Assembly: GCA_002498455.1 (NCBI GenBank)
Contig: DAHO01000078.1
Location: 1-22,112 of the forward strand
Direction of reading: 5' to 3'
Origin: Euryarchaeota archaeon UBA602
Lineage (GTDB): Archaea > Thermoplasmatota > Poseidoniia > Poseidoniales > Thalassarchaeaceae
Length of the DNA: 22,112 bases
Positions within the stretch are counted from its first letter, which is position 1, and every line of letters begins with the position of its first letter. Both the position numbers and the translations under genes were made by a program. The notes beneath the pieces were generated by a model. It saw nothing but the letters and a program-made list of their open reading frames with translations. It had not been told where the DNA came from and did not search any database. Below, piece after piece: positions 1 through 8,082 of the stretch.

Positions 1-14
1 GGGTACCCTCTGAG

Positions 15-827
15 TCACTCAACACAGTATGGGCAGGAGACTGCTGGAACATACAGGGGCGAATTCAGTTCCCCTTCAGTCAAGGGCTCCCGACAAGCAA
101 AGCAAACCTCGGCCCCCGTGACATTCATTTCGGGGTCTACCGCAACCCGACGATCAAAGACGAAACAATCGCCATTCCAGTGCGCTCCGCCGACCTCTTC
201 GAAGTAACCGAGTACACCTCCTTCCAATTGTCTGACATCCTTGAATCCTTGATTGAGCATCAGTGCACTGGCTTTCTCGCAGCGGATTCCACCGGTGCAA
301 AACATTACGACAGTCTTCTCCTTATCCAGACCCGAATTCGTCACTGCATCCGGAAAGGTTCGAAAGGTACTGATGTCCAAGTCCACCGCATTTTCGAAGG
401 TCCCAATTCGGATTTCGTAATCATTGCGCGTGTCAAGTATGGTGATATCTCGACCTTCGTCCAACCAGTGTTTAAATTCGGTTGGTGAAATGGCATCCCC
501 CGTATAATCGGCTGGGCGAATCTCATCCATTCCCATCGAAATGATCTCTTTCTTTAGACGAACATTCATGCGACGAAAAGCCAATTTTTCACTGTGTGAA
601 ATTTTCAATGGGATGCCAACAAATCGTTCATCACTTTGCAAATAGTTCAGGAATCCATCGATTCCTGCTTGATCCCCACAAAGAAAGAAGTTGATTCCTT
701 CCGTGCTCAGTAAGATGGTTCCCAGTAAGCGGTTTTTTTCACATATCTCTCGGAAGGGTTCACGTAATTCATCACGGTCAGGCAAATCGACGAAACGATA
801 ACCTGCAATGTTGACGAAGGGGTCCAT
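15..827 (-). CDS. trhO: TrhO-type tRNA U34 hydroxylase (rhodanese domain)
   Basis: Predicted tRNA uridine hydroxylase of the TrhO (YceA/UPF0176) family, which makes 5-hydroxyuridine at wobble position 34. Using the ATG at 827 the protein has 270 residues. It has an N-terminal acylphosphatase-like part with TEGIN near residues 42-46, the family-typical FRRMNVRLKKEI near 84-95, then a rhodanese domain with the loop CTGGIRC (Cys177 as likely catalytic residue, Cys183 second). The tail carries two CxxC pairs (CFAC and CPYC), a likely metal-binding ribbon. Longer starts at 839 (ATG) and 887 would overlap the thermosome stop at 829-831. The ATG at 827 has GAGG just upstream, formed by the end of the thermosome gene, so the two genes are probably translationally coupled. 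Bacterial TrhO is usually longer (about 320-350 residues). Confidence 0.88.
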   Translation of the reverse strand: MDPFVNIAGYRFVDLPDRDELREPFREICEKNRLLGTILLSTEGINFFLCGDQAGIDGFLNYLQSDERFVGIPLKISHSEKLAFRRMNVRLKKEIISMGMDEIRPADYTGDAISPTEFKHWLDEGRDITILDTRNDYEIRIGTFENAVDLDISTFRTFPDAVTNSGLDKEKTVVMFCTGGIRCEKASALMLNQGFKDVRQLEGGVLGYFEEVGGAHWNGDCFVFDRRVAVDPEMNVTGAEVCFACREPLTEGELNSPLYVPAVSCPYCVE

Positions 828-828
828 T

Positions 829-2406
829 TCAATCCTCATCCGTTTGCCAATCGGGTTCTTGTGCATCCTGCTTGGCCCAAAGAACATCGTCGATTCTTAA
901 CACTGAAATGGCAGCTTCGGTTGCTCCAGCAATTGCATGACGGGTGACGGCTAGAGGCTCTGTGATGGACACTTCACCCATATCGCTGGCTTGACCTGTG
1001 GTCACATCTAGGCCCTGCCAGTCAGAGTCATTCTCGGATTGTGCTGCCGTGATACGAAGCAACTCATCGATTGGATCTAATCCGGCATTTTCAGCCAAGA
1101 TTCTCGGAATGGATTCAAGAGCGGCGGCAAACCCCTCAATCGCCATCTGTTCACGACCTGGAATGGTTTCTGCGTGACGTCGCAACCGGCGAGCCAATGC
1201 AATTTGAGTCGCCCCTCCTCCGGGCAACAACTGTGGTTCACGTACCAGTTGACAAGCCACTCCAAGTGCATCATCAAAGGCCCGTTCGGCCTCTTCAAGT
1301 CTCATCTGTGTGGAGCCACGAATGACGACAGTGACACCTTTGGTTTGTGAGCCTTCAAAGATGGTGTGTTCCACACCTTGCCACTTTTTCTCACGAATGG
1401 ATTCAAACCGACCGATGTCCGTTTCCTGAATGTCCTCAAAATTGTACACTGGCCGGGCACCTGTGGCTCTACAAATGTGCTCAATCTCGGGTCGCTCAAC
1501 CCTCCGATATGCTAGAATTCCGGCCTCGGATAGCATCGCATGTGCTTCCTCTTCGATTCCATCTCTGACCACTAGACAATCGATCTTCGCTTCCTTTAGT
1601 GAGTCGATTCTCGATTGTAACTGTGCTCGAGCACGGGTATGAAACTCGTCAATTGCACCCAGATTGGTAATTTTGAGGCTCGCTTCAAGTTCAGGTTTCC
1701 GATGCTCCAGCCCTCCATCTAGTACCAGAATACGCCCAGGGTGGTTCATCATCTTCATTTCTCGATGTAATCTAGCCTTGACCAAGACAATCCCGGGAAT
1801 CAATTCGCTGTCCTTAATCGAACCACTTCGTTCGTTAATGATTCGTACATGTTCTGGATTTCCAGAGCCGGTGGCTTTGGCGGCATCATGAGCGAGTTGC
1901 GCGAGGATTTCTTGCATACCAACATCTCCTTTCCCTGCCAAACTGGTCCTTACCGAGGAAAGCGAAGTCGCATCATCAGCGCCCCTAGAAATCTCAGTAA
2001 GGGCCTTTTCGATTACGGGCCCACTCATTCTGTACCCACTGCAAATGATGGTGGGATGAACACCGCGATCGACCAATTCAAGTGCATTAACCAGTAATTC
2101 TGCAGTCAGGATGACGGTTGATGTGGTTCCATCTCGTACCTCATCGTCCTGAGCGCGTGAGGTGGAAATGAGCATTTTTGCTGTTGGATGCTCGACCTTT
2201 GCAGTTTCCAACACGGTGACACCATCGTTGGTCACAAGGGTTGAGCCATCGGTACCAACCAACAATTTGTCGAGACCCTTTGGCCCCAGAGTACTGCGAA
2301 CAGCATCGGCTAGAGCCACCGCCGCAGCAACGTTGTTTCGAAGGGCTTGTCGCCCTACAACTCGCTCGGTGTCCTCCAATACCTTGTCTTGTTCCTGCTG
2401 CACCAT
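829..2406 (-). CDS. ths: Thermosome subunit (group II chaperonin, Hsp60/TCP-1)
   Basis: ATP-driven cytosolic folding chamber subunit. With the ATG at 2406 the protein has 525 residues. It shows STLGPKGLDKLL (38-49), NDGVTVL (60-66), a nucleotide loop RDGTTST (91-97), an apical domain from roughly residue 200 to 350, ERAFDDALG with the catalytic-type Asp, and LLPGGGATQ. The N-terminus from MVQQEQ aligns with other thermosomes; the extra 15 residues of a TTG start at 2451 do not, so ATG 2406 is preferred. Two positions are unusual: the invariant Gly of GDGTT is Arg91 (codon CGA, one base from GGA), and the family Glu after GGGA is Gln. The short C-terminus lacks a Gly/Met tail. The gene leads trhO and diverges from the alpha-crystallin-like/dnaK unit. 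It may be a diverged paralogue of a main thermosome subunit. Confidence 0.95.
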   Translation of the reverse strand: MVQQEQDKVLEDTERVVGRQALRNNVAAAVALADAVRSTLGPKGLDKLLVGTDGSTLVTNDGVTVLETAKVEHPTAKMLISTSRAQDDEVRDGTTSTVILTAELLVNALELVDRGVHPTIICSGYRMSGPVIEKALTEISRGADDATSLSSVRTSLAGKGDVGMQEILAQLAHDAAKATGSGNPEHVRIINERSGSIKDSELIPGIVLVKARLHREMKMMNHPGRILVLDGGLEHRKPELEASLKITNLGAIDEFHTRARAQLQSRIDSLKEAKIDCLVVRDGIEEEAHAMLSEAGILAYRRVERPEIEHICRATGARPVYNFEDIQETDIGRFESIREKKWQGVEHTIFEGSQTKGVTVVIRGSTQMRLEEAERAFDDALGVACQLVREPQLLPGGGATQIALARRLRRHAETIPGREQMAIEGFAAALESIPRILAENAGLDPIDELLRITAAQSENDSDWQGLDVTTGQASDMGEVSITEPLAVTRHAIAGATEAAISVLRIDDVLWAKQDAQEPDWQTDED

Positions 2407-2456
2407 TGCCTTCGCCACCCGCAACCCCGTCTTGAATCCGACGCCTTGCAATGCTT

Positions 2457-2463
2457 CATATAG
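2457..2463. promoter_or_regulatory. TATA-like box shared by thermosome and dnaK units
   Basis: CATATAG on the plus strand (CTATATG on the minus strand) is the most TATA-like element in the gap between the divergent ATGs at 2406 and 2514. Its centre, 2460, is exactly midway between them. With the usual archaeal 25-27 nt offset it would give leaders of about 28 nt in both directions. Shared use is inferred. A second candidate for the plus strand is CTATACAA at 2479-2486, which would leave almost no room for the Shine-Dalgarno. Confidence 0.45.
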
Positions 2464-2513
2464 GACCAGTTACTGGCACTATACAACCGCGAGTTAAGTA
2501 GTGGGTGATAATC

Positions 2514-3140
2514 ATGGTACAAGACGACTGGGAAAATCAAATTCTGAAGCAAATGGTGGAGATGTTTCGCTCCATGGGACTTGATGTCAGTGAGAAAGAG
2601 TTGTCTCGGATGATGGGGGATATCCAATCGCAATTTGAGAGCATGGGGATTGACCCTGAAAAGATCCGTACTGGTGACTTGAAGATTAATCTGCAAGGTG
2701 ACTTTGGCAACCTAGGCGAGATGCTTGGAAAGGGCGGAATACCCGACCTCAGCGAGATGTTCGCAAACATGGGTGTGGACGTCAAGATGGGGCGAAATGA
2801 GCCTGAGCCTGTTGAAGTTCAAGTCGAAGAAACCGAAGAAGATGATGATATTAAGCAAGTTCCAGTTGCAGACATTTTCGTCGATGGGAGTTCGATGAAC
2901 ATCACGATTGACATCTCACGACACGATGAACTGGAAGATTCAGAACTAGAATTGAATCTAACCGGTGGTGGCTCAACACTCCAATTAATGCGCACAACGC
3001 AAATGCGTCCTTTGCAACGCTTTGAATTGCCAAAGGCGGCACAAAGCGTAGATGGTTGGGAATTGAACAATGGCATCCTTGACATTACTCTAACTCTGCG
3101 CGATTATACAGAATCCGCAGCACCTGAAGGGGGAAATTAA
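2514..3140 (+). CDS. Alpha-crystallin/Hsp20-like domain protein ahead of dnaK
   Basis: Protein of 208 residues from the ATG at 2514; a GTG at 2505 is possible, but GGTGAT at 2504-2509 serves as the ribosome site for the ATG. Residues 1-90 are Met- and Gly-rich and amphipathic (FRSMGLDVSEKELSRMM, SMGIDPEKI, EMFANMGVDVKMG), followed by an acidic linker near 95-115. The C-terminal 85 residues look like an alpha-crystallin fold: a beta-rich stretch beginning DIFVDGSSMNITIDI and ending WELNNGILDITLTL, which matches the NNGVLEITLP strand that closes Hsp20 domains. The conserved I-x-I tail motif of classical small heat-shock proteins was not seen. The gene ends one base before the dnaK start codon, so it is almost certainly co-transcribed and probably a holdase or client-targeting partner. 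The family assignment is by motif only; it is not GrpE-like. Confidence 0.7.
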   Translation: MVQDDWENQILKQMVEMFRSMGLDVSEKELSRMMGDIQSQFESMGIDPEKIRTGDLKINLQGDFGNLGEMLGKGGIPDLSEMFANMGVDVKMGRNEPEPVEVQVEETEEDDDIKQVPVADIFVDGSSMNITIDISRHDELEDSELELNLTGGGSTLQLMRTTQMRPLQRFELPKAAQSVDGWELNNGILDITLTLRDYTESAAPEGGN

Positions 3141-3141
3141 A

Positions 3142-5028
3142 TTGGCAAAAATACCGGTAATTGGAATTGATTTAGGAACGACGAATAGCTGTGTAGCGAC
3201 GATTGAAGGTGGCGAGGCGATTGTTATCGCCAACGCCGAAGGTGCACGAACCACACCCAGTGTTGTGGCGTTTGCAAAAGATGGTGAGCGCCTTGTCGGT
3301 GTGACTGCAAAGCGCCAGGCTGTGACCAACAATGAGCGGACATTTATGTCCGTGAAGCGTGAAATGGGTACGAACTGGAAAGAGGGTGTAGACGATAGTG
3401 AATACACCCCGCAAGAAATTTCTGCGTTTATTTTGCAGAAGTTGAAGGCTGATGCCGAGGCCTACCTCGGACAAGATGTCAAGCAAGCCGTCATTACCTG
3501 TCCTGCTTATTTCACAGATGCCCAGCGCAAGGCAACCAAAGATGCTGGGCGTATTGCTGGTCTTGAAGTTCTACGAATCATCAACGAACCCACCGCTGCC
3601 GCCTTGGCCTATGGTGTCGACAAAGAAGATGATCAAACCATCCTTGTCTTTGACTTGGGTGGAGGTACATTTGATGTCTCGGTTCTCGAAATCTATCAGG
3701 TCGATGATCAACCTCAAATCGAAGTCAAGGCAACAGCTGGAAACAACCGTTTGGGTGGCGATGATTTTGATGAGCGTGTAATTCATTGGTGTGTCTCTGA
3801 ATTCAAGAAGAGCAGTGGCATCGATTTATCTGGAGATAATCAAGCCATGAGTCGTCTGAAGGAAGCTGCTGAAAAGGCAAAAATTGAATTGAGTGGTACC
3901 CAAACCAGTCACATCAATCTCCCCTTCATTACGATGAAAGATGGCAATCCTGAGCACTTGGACCTGAATCTCTCGCGTGCCCAATTCGATGACTTGACCG
4001 CAGACTTGGTGGAGGCAACCATGGGTCCAACCCGACGAGCGATGAAGGATGCGGGCGTCAAGGCTGGAGACATTGACAAGATTCTCTTGGTTGGTGGCAG
4101 TACTCGAATTCCCGCGGTTCAAGCTGCTATCGAAAAAGAGGCAGGTAAGGCACCATTCAAGGGCATCAATCCCGATGAAGCCGTGGCCATGGGAGCAGCC
4201 CTCCAGGCAGGTATCATCGTCGGCGATGAGGGGGTCACAGATGTGTTGCTACTCGACGTTACACCACTCAGTTTGGGAATCGAGACCCTTGGTGGTGTCG
4301 CCACGCCCATGATTGAGCGAAACACCACCATTCCGACCCGTCGCTCAGAAGTGTTCAGCACGGCAGCAGACAATCAACCTGCTGTCGAAGTACACGTTCT
4401 TCAAGGTGAGCGAAAGTTTGCCAAGGACAATGTGACTCTAGGGAAATTCTTCCTAGAGGGCATCCCTCAGGCACCGCGTGGCATCCCCAAGATTGAGGTC
4501 ACCTTTGACATCGATGCAAACGGGATCGTGAGCGTCTCCGCCAAGGATATGGGAACCGGCAAGGAACAATCAATTCGAATTGAGAGCGCGACCAGCCTCT
4601 CAGAAGATGAAATTCAGCAAAAGATCTCCGAGGCTGAACAATTTGCAGCGGAGGATGAAGAGCGCCAAAAGAAGGTCGAGTTACGCAATACTGCGGACAA
4701 TATCGTCTACCAAACTCGACGGACTCTAAAGGAAGCTGGAGACAAACTCGAAGGTGAAGATACTTCAGCGGTTGAAGAAAAACTGACTGAACTAGAAGCC
4801 ATGATTCGTACCGATGATGGTCCCGTATCCGATGATGATCTCGATGAAGAGGCCATTCAGGCCAAGGTCCAAGAGTTGGAAGAAGCCATGCACGGAATCT
4901 CAGCCAAGTTGTACGAAGCTGCTGCTGCAAATATGGCAGAAGAAGGTGATGCTGATCACACCGGATTTGATGGCGCCGAAGACGTCGTCGATGCCGACTT
5001 TGAGGTCGTAGACGAAGACGAAGACTGA
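3142..5028 (+). CDS. dnaK: Molecular chaperone DnaK (Hsp70)
   Basis: ATP-dependent Hsp70, 628 residues, full length. The actin-like ATPase domain shows IGIDLGTTNSCVA (7-19), DLGGGTFDVS (from about 171) and VGGSTRIP (about 317). The substrate-binding domain starts at LLLDVTPLSLGIE (about 370), followed by a helical lid and an acidic tail DADFEVVDEDED. The segment between AKRQAVTNNERTF and PQEISAFIL is short, so the protein lacks the insertion of proteobacterial DnaK and is of the Gram-positive/archaeal type. Translation begins at TTG 3142, one base after the preceding stop, behind a purine-rich GAAGGGGGAAA; no ATG fits the MAKIPVIGIDLG start. No dnaJ or grpE is adjacent in this window. The stop lies one base from the convergent aminopeptidase stop. 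DnaK in mesophilic archaea is generally taken to have come from bacteria. Confidence 0.98.
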   Translation: MAKIPVIGIDLGTTNSCVATIEGGEAIVIANAEGARTTPSVVAFAKDGERLVGVTAKRQAVTNNERTFMSVKREMGTNWKEGVDDSEYTPQEISAFILQKLKADAEAYLGQDVKQAVITCPAYFTDAQRKATKDAGRIAGLEVLRIINEPTAAALAYGVDKEDDQTILVFDLGGGTFDVSVLEIYQVDDQPQIEVKATAGNNRLGGDDFDERVIHWCVSEFKKSSGIDLSGDNQAMSRLKEAAEKAKIELSGTQTSHINLPFITMKDGNPEHLDLNLSRAQFDDLTADLVEATMGPTRRAMKDAGVKAGDIDKILLVGGSTRIPAVQAAIEKEAGKAPFKGINPDEAVAMGAALQAGIIVGDEGVTDVLLLDVTPLSLGIETLGGVATPMIERNTTIPTRRSEVFSTAADNQPAVEVHVLQGERKFAKDNVTLGKFFLEGIPQAPRGIPKIEVTFDIDANGIVSVSAKDMGTGKEQSIRIESATSLSEDEIQQKISEAEQFAAEDEERQKKVELRNTADNIVYQTRRTLKEAGDKLEGEDTSAVEEKLTELEAMIRTDDGPVSDDDLDEEAIQAKVQELEEAMHGISAKLYEAAAANMAEEGDADHTGFDGAEDVVDADFEVVDEDED

Positions 5029-5029
5029 A

Positions 5030-6508
5030 TCACTCAGTAATCAATCGATGCAAAGTTCGAACATGGATGCCTGTTGCACCATGGGCGACCATGGCGTTGG
5101 TCGAAGCACCCCAAGCTGTACCTGCAATGTCCAGGTGGGCCCATGGAATCTGTTCGCCATCACGTTCCTGAACAAATTGCTTGAGGAAACCGGCGGCCGT
5201 ACAAGCGCCACCCCAGCGCCCCTTGCCAAGATTTTGCACATCAGCAATCTTTGAGCCTGTCATTTCTTTCTCAAAGGCTGGCAACAATGGCATGGGCCAG
5301 GCTATCTCGTCTTCGGCATTGCCTGCAGCATGAATTCGAGCGGACAATGAATCGTCATTCGACCAAAGGCCACTGGCTTCGTGCCCCAAAGCGACCACAC
5401 AAGCACCCGTAAGTGTCGCTAGATCAACGATGTATGATGGGTTGAGTTCGCCTGCTTTCCACAATCCATCAGATAGAACATTTCTTCCTTCAGCATCGGT
5501 GTTGAGCACTTCGATGGTCTTTCCAGAGTAGGTGTTGATGACATCACCAGGCCGGTAGGCACCTGCGCTTGGCATGTTCTCGGCCATACAGGTAATCCCA
5601 TTGACGCGCCCGGTGTATCCACTTTCATACAAAGCGACAAACAATCCGAAGACCGTTGCTGATCCATGCATATCGAACTTCATGTCCCACATCCCTGCGG
5701 ATGGCTTGATGGAAATACCACCCGTATCGAAGGTAATTCCCTTGCCTACAATACAGGGCACTTGCTTGTTCTGGTCTGCACTAGGGTTGAGGCGGAAAAA
5801 GACCATGCAGGGCTTTCTTTCACTGCCTTTACCAACCGCAATCACACCGTGCATTCCTTCTTTTTGCAGACGAGCATAATCCCAAACTTCGACCTCAACA
5901 TTGGATTTACCTTTGGCCCACTCAGTCGCACGCCGAGCATATTCTTCAGGGTACATGATATTGGCTGGTTCGTTGCCTAAATCGCGGGCGATGTGAACAC
6001 CTTTGGAAATCGCAATTGATTTTGAAACTGCTGAGCTAAGGGCATCTTGATGCCGAGCGCTCGCTTGGCAATCGAGACTCCAATCCCCTTGAACATCATC
6101 CTCATCCTTCTGGAGATATTTGTCAAAATCATAATCCCGTAGGATCATACCTTCAGCGAACAGGGACATCATCGAAGTAGTCCATCCAGTGGTGAATCTT
6201 ACAGTGACATTTGTGCCCTGATCCTTGGAAATTGCTGCCAAGGTTTTGGCTCCACCATCCCGGCATTCTTTCTCACTAGGGTACTCTCCCATGCCAACCA
6301 GAACCACTTGACAATCGGCGGTCCAGACGTGGAGATGCTTGCCACTTTTCCCCGAAAAAGAGTCGCTTGAAAGTGCATCATTGACCAAACTACGCTGTGT
6401 TCTAGACAAACCGTTGAGAGCATTGTTCGGGGCTTTATCCGTACCCTGAAACAGTGGTAGAACCAGTATTTCTCCAATCTTGCCAAATTCACTTACCTTT
6501 GCATCCAT
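5030..6508 (-). CDS. pepA: Leucyl aminopeptidase, peptidase family M17
   Basis: Cytosolic di-metal aminopeptidase that removes N-terminal residues from peptides; 492 residues, normal for the family. The C-terminal catalytic domain is complete: VGKGITFDTGGISIKP (Lys256, Asp261, catalytic-type Lys268), MKFDMHGSA (Asp279) and NTDAEGR (Asp338, Glu340, catalytic-type Arg342). The residue after NTDAEGR is Asn instead of the usual Leu. The N-terminal third is the variable M17 domain, and no signal peptide is present. The ATG at 6508 is the first start, and no strong Shine-Dalgarno precedes it. A TATA-like GTATATC about 35 nt upstream suggests a short leader. It is tail-to-tail with dnaK and lies ahead of the secreted M14 carboxypeptidase, which fits peptide scavenging. 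Confidence 0.95.
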   Translation of the reverse strand: MDAKVSEFGKIGEILVLPLFQGTDKAPNNALNGLSRTQRSLVNDALSSDSFSGKSGKHLHVWTADCQVVLVGMGEYPSEKECRDGGAKTLAAISKDQGTNVTVRFTTGWTTSMMSLFAEGMILRDYDFDKYLQKDEDDVQGDWSLDCQASARHQDALSSAVSKSIAISKGVHIARDLGNEPANIMYPEEYARRATEWAKGKSNVEVEVWDYARLQKEGMHGVIAVGKGSERKPCMVFFRLNPSADQNKQVPCIVGKGITFDTGGISIKPSAGMWDMKFDMHGSATVFGLFVALYESGYTGRVNGITCMAENMPSAGAYRPGDVINTYSGKTIEVLNTDAEGRNVLSDGLWKAGELNPSYIVDLATLTGACVVALGHEASGLWSNDDSLSARIHAAGNAEDEIAWPMPLLPAFEKEMTGSKIADVQNLGKGRWGGACTAAGFLKQFVQERDGEQIPWAHLDIAGTAWGASTNAMVAHGATGIHVRTLHRLITE

Positions 6509-6537
6509 AGAATCACTGAAGGTGCCGATTCAGTCCC

Positions 6538-6548
6538 GATATACAAAG
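6538..6548 (-). promoter_or_regulatory. Candidate TATA box for the aminopeptidase gene
   Basis: On the minus strand this reads CTTTGTATATC, the only TATA-like run in the 97-nt gap upstream of the ATG at 6508. Its position predicts a leader of roughly 5-12 nt, in keeping with the lack of a ribosome site. Confidence 0.35.
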
Positions 6549-6605
6549 GATTGTGTCCAAGAATCCGTATTTCGTAGAGTATTTGGAAACACTCAATGTC
6601 AAAAA

Positions 6606-7934
6606 TTAGAGCAAATCCTCATTTTTACGAATTCCAGCTAAACCAATTGCGATGATGGCCAGTACTGGAGAGGCGAATGGCAGAAAACCCGAACTATCAG
6701 AATCCGAGATCTCAATGACTTCTGTCGGAACGGATTCATTCACCCAAATACTTGCATCGATGACACGTTTTTGATAATACAACTCAAAATATCCTGTATC
6801 GGTCATCGTCAAATTCGATGCGTCAAGAATTGCCTGTGTATTGTTGGTAGCATTCACTCCAAATGTTTCAGATGTCCATTGGATCGCTCCATCATCAACG
6901 TAACGAACGGTTGCATTCGATGTGCTTGCGCGGCCCATATTATCGACATCAATGGCAATATTTCCATTTTCGACAACGAATGAATTGAGAGAAAGCCTTG
7001 CTCTCCAGTACCACACGTTGTCGATTAGGTATCGCATCACATCCATCTCTTCGTCCAACCGATCTTCCAGAGATTCAAATGATCCTGGTATAAATTGCTC
7101 GTCATCAGTTTCGAAGGTGAACGTGGGGAAACCCATCACGCCGTAGCCATAATCACGACTGGTTCCACAATTGGGATACAAACCTTGGTTTGCATTTTGG
7201 ATGGGAATGTCAGAGATGTTCTCGTGAACATCATCTCGGATGAAATGGAAAAGTTCCCAGTCAGAGGGTTGTTCAGGCCATTTACCCCAAGGATACAGCA
7301 TAATCCATACACCCGTGTGCATGGTGACATACAAATCTGCATCAGGAACTACAGTATTCATGTAAATCGAGTTGGCAAGGGTTTCAGCTTCACTGAAAGC
7401 ACTGCTCCCAGGTTGTGTAGTCGGGCAAGTATTCCAATAGTGATCATAATTTCGATTCAAATCGACTTGATTGATATTCCAACGTGTGTCGAAGTCATTC
7501 CCGTCTGGGTTGAGCATGATCAAGACGTGCACTTCTGAATTTTGTAATACTCGAATCGCTTCTTCATTTCCTTCGATCCATCCGTTGATGTACCATTTTG
7601 CTGACAACCACGCGAGTGCAGTACCCAGATACTCATTGCCATGATGCCCCCCATCGATGTAAATGATTTCTTTCGGGCTTCCATCGGGTTTGGTTTCCAT
7701 TGACCAATCGGACAACTGAACCACCCAGAGGGATTTCCCAAGTTCTGATTTGCCGACATCAAGCAGATTGACAATCTCTGGATTTTCTTTGGACCAATCG
7801 CCGACTTCCATGGTTAAAGCAGCCCAAGTCATGTGAACGTGATTGTCTACCGGCTCTCCGGGCCATTCCTGCTCGGCAGTGACAAGAACAGGGGTCATCA
7901 TCATGACCACGAGGAACACTGCAAGGCTGCGCAT
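6606..7934 (-). CDS. Secreted, membrane-anchored M14 zinc carboxypeptidase
   Basis: Metallocarboxypeptidase acting outside the membrane. From the ATG at 7934 it has 442 residues with a clear signal peptide (MRSLAVFLVVMMMTPVLVTA). Catalytic residues fit M14: GGHHGNE supplies the zinc ligands His98 and Glu101, VTMHTG the third ligand His206, VDLNRNYD the substrate-binding Asn160-Arg161, and FPTFTFET the general base Glu275. After residue about 310 comes a beta-sandwich-like domain with Asn sequons, then a Ser/Asp-rich linker and a C-terminal hydrophobic segment (FLPFASPVLAIIAIGLAGI) followed by RKNEDLL, resembling archaeal C-terminal anchoring signals. An upstream in-frame extension to 8045 would put 37 polar residues before the signal peptide and is rejected. 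GGTGTG directly precedes the ATG and sits in a hairpin. A U5 run follows the stop codon. Likely role: digestion of extracellular peptides. Confidence 0.9.
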   Translation of the reverse strand: MRSLAVFLVVMMMTPVLVTAEQEWPGEPVDNHVHMTWAALTMEVGDWSKENPEIVNLLDVGKSELGKSLWVVQLSDWSMETKPDGSPKEIIYIDGGHHGNEYLGTALAWLSAKWYINGWIEGNEEAIRVLQNSEVHVLIMLNPDGNDFDTRWNINQVDLNRNYDHYWNTCPTTQPGSSAFSEAETLANSIYMNTVVPDADLYVTMHTGVWIMLYPWGKWPEQPSDWELFHFIRDDVHENISDIPIQNANQGLYPNCGTSRDYGYGVMGFPTFTFETDDEQFIPGSFESLEDRLDEEMDVMRYLIDNVWYWRARLSLNSFVVENGNIAIDVDNMGRASTSNATVRYVDDGAIQWTSETFGVNATNNTQAILDASNLTMTDTGYFELYYQKRVIDASIWVNESVPTEVIEISDSDSSGFLPFASPVLAIIAIGLAGIRKNEDLL

Positions 7935-7952
7935 CACACCGTAGGTGTGGTG
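7932..7952 (-). promoter_or_regulatory. Inverted repeat covering ribosome site and start codon of the M14 gene
   Basis: In the mRNA sense the arms are CACCACACC and GGTGTGATG around a 3-nt loop (TAC), with one mismatch in nine pairs. The inner six pairs are perfect. The right arm contains both the GGTGTG ribosome site and the ATG. It could be an RNA hairpin that hides the start, or a DNA operator; the sequence alone does not decide. Confidence 0.5.
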
Positions 7953-8044
7953 ATGTAGATTTGAGATTATTCCTCTGTGGATGAGTCTTCGAAATTTACC
8001 ACCCAGCAATTGAATGGAATAATATTGAATGAAAAATGTTTCCA

Positions 8045-8082
8045 AATTTCCAATTGAAAAATCAAATTTTGAATTGGAAATT
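8045..8082 (-). terminator. AT-rich hairpin at the end of the polyamine unit
   Basis: Perfect 11-bp arms AATTTCCAATT (8045-8055) and AATTGGAAATT (8072-8082) with a 16-nt centre that can add four more A-T pairs after one mismatch. The right arm includes the first bases of the SpeH-family stop codon, so in the transcript the hairpin forms exactly at the 3' end of the coding region. A short U run (ATTTTT) follows about 8 nt later. Terminator or mRNA 3'-end stabiliser is the simplest reading. Confidence 0.5.

Noticed and set aside
2514..3140. GrpE, because the gene precedes dnaK.
   Set aside because: No long coiled coil and no GrpE C-terminal beta motif; the C-terminal half looks like alpha-crystallin instead.
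4499..4930. 143-codon minus-strand frame inside dnaK, and similar long antisense frames in thermosome, sdhA and the giant gene.
   Set aside because: All lie opposite confidently assigned genes, lack motifs and ribosome sites, and follow from codon bias of the real frame.
7935..8045. 37-residue upstream extension of the M14 carboxypeptidase.
   Set aside because: It would put a long polar segment before a standard signal peptide; the internal ATG at 7934 has GGTGTG immediately upstream.
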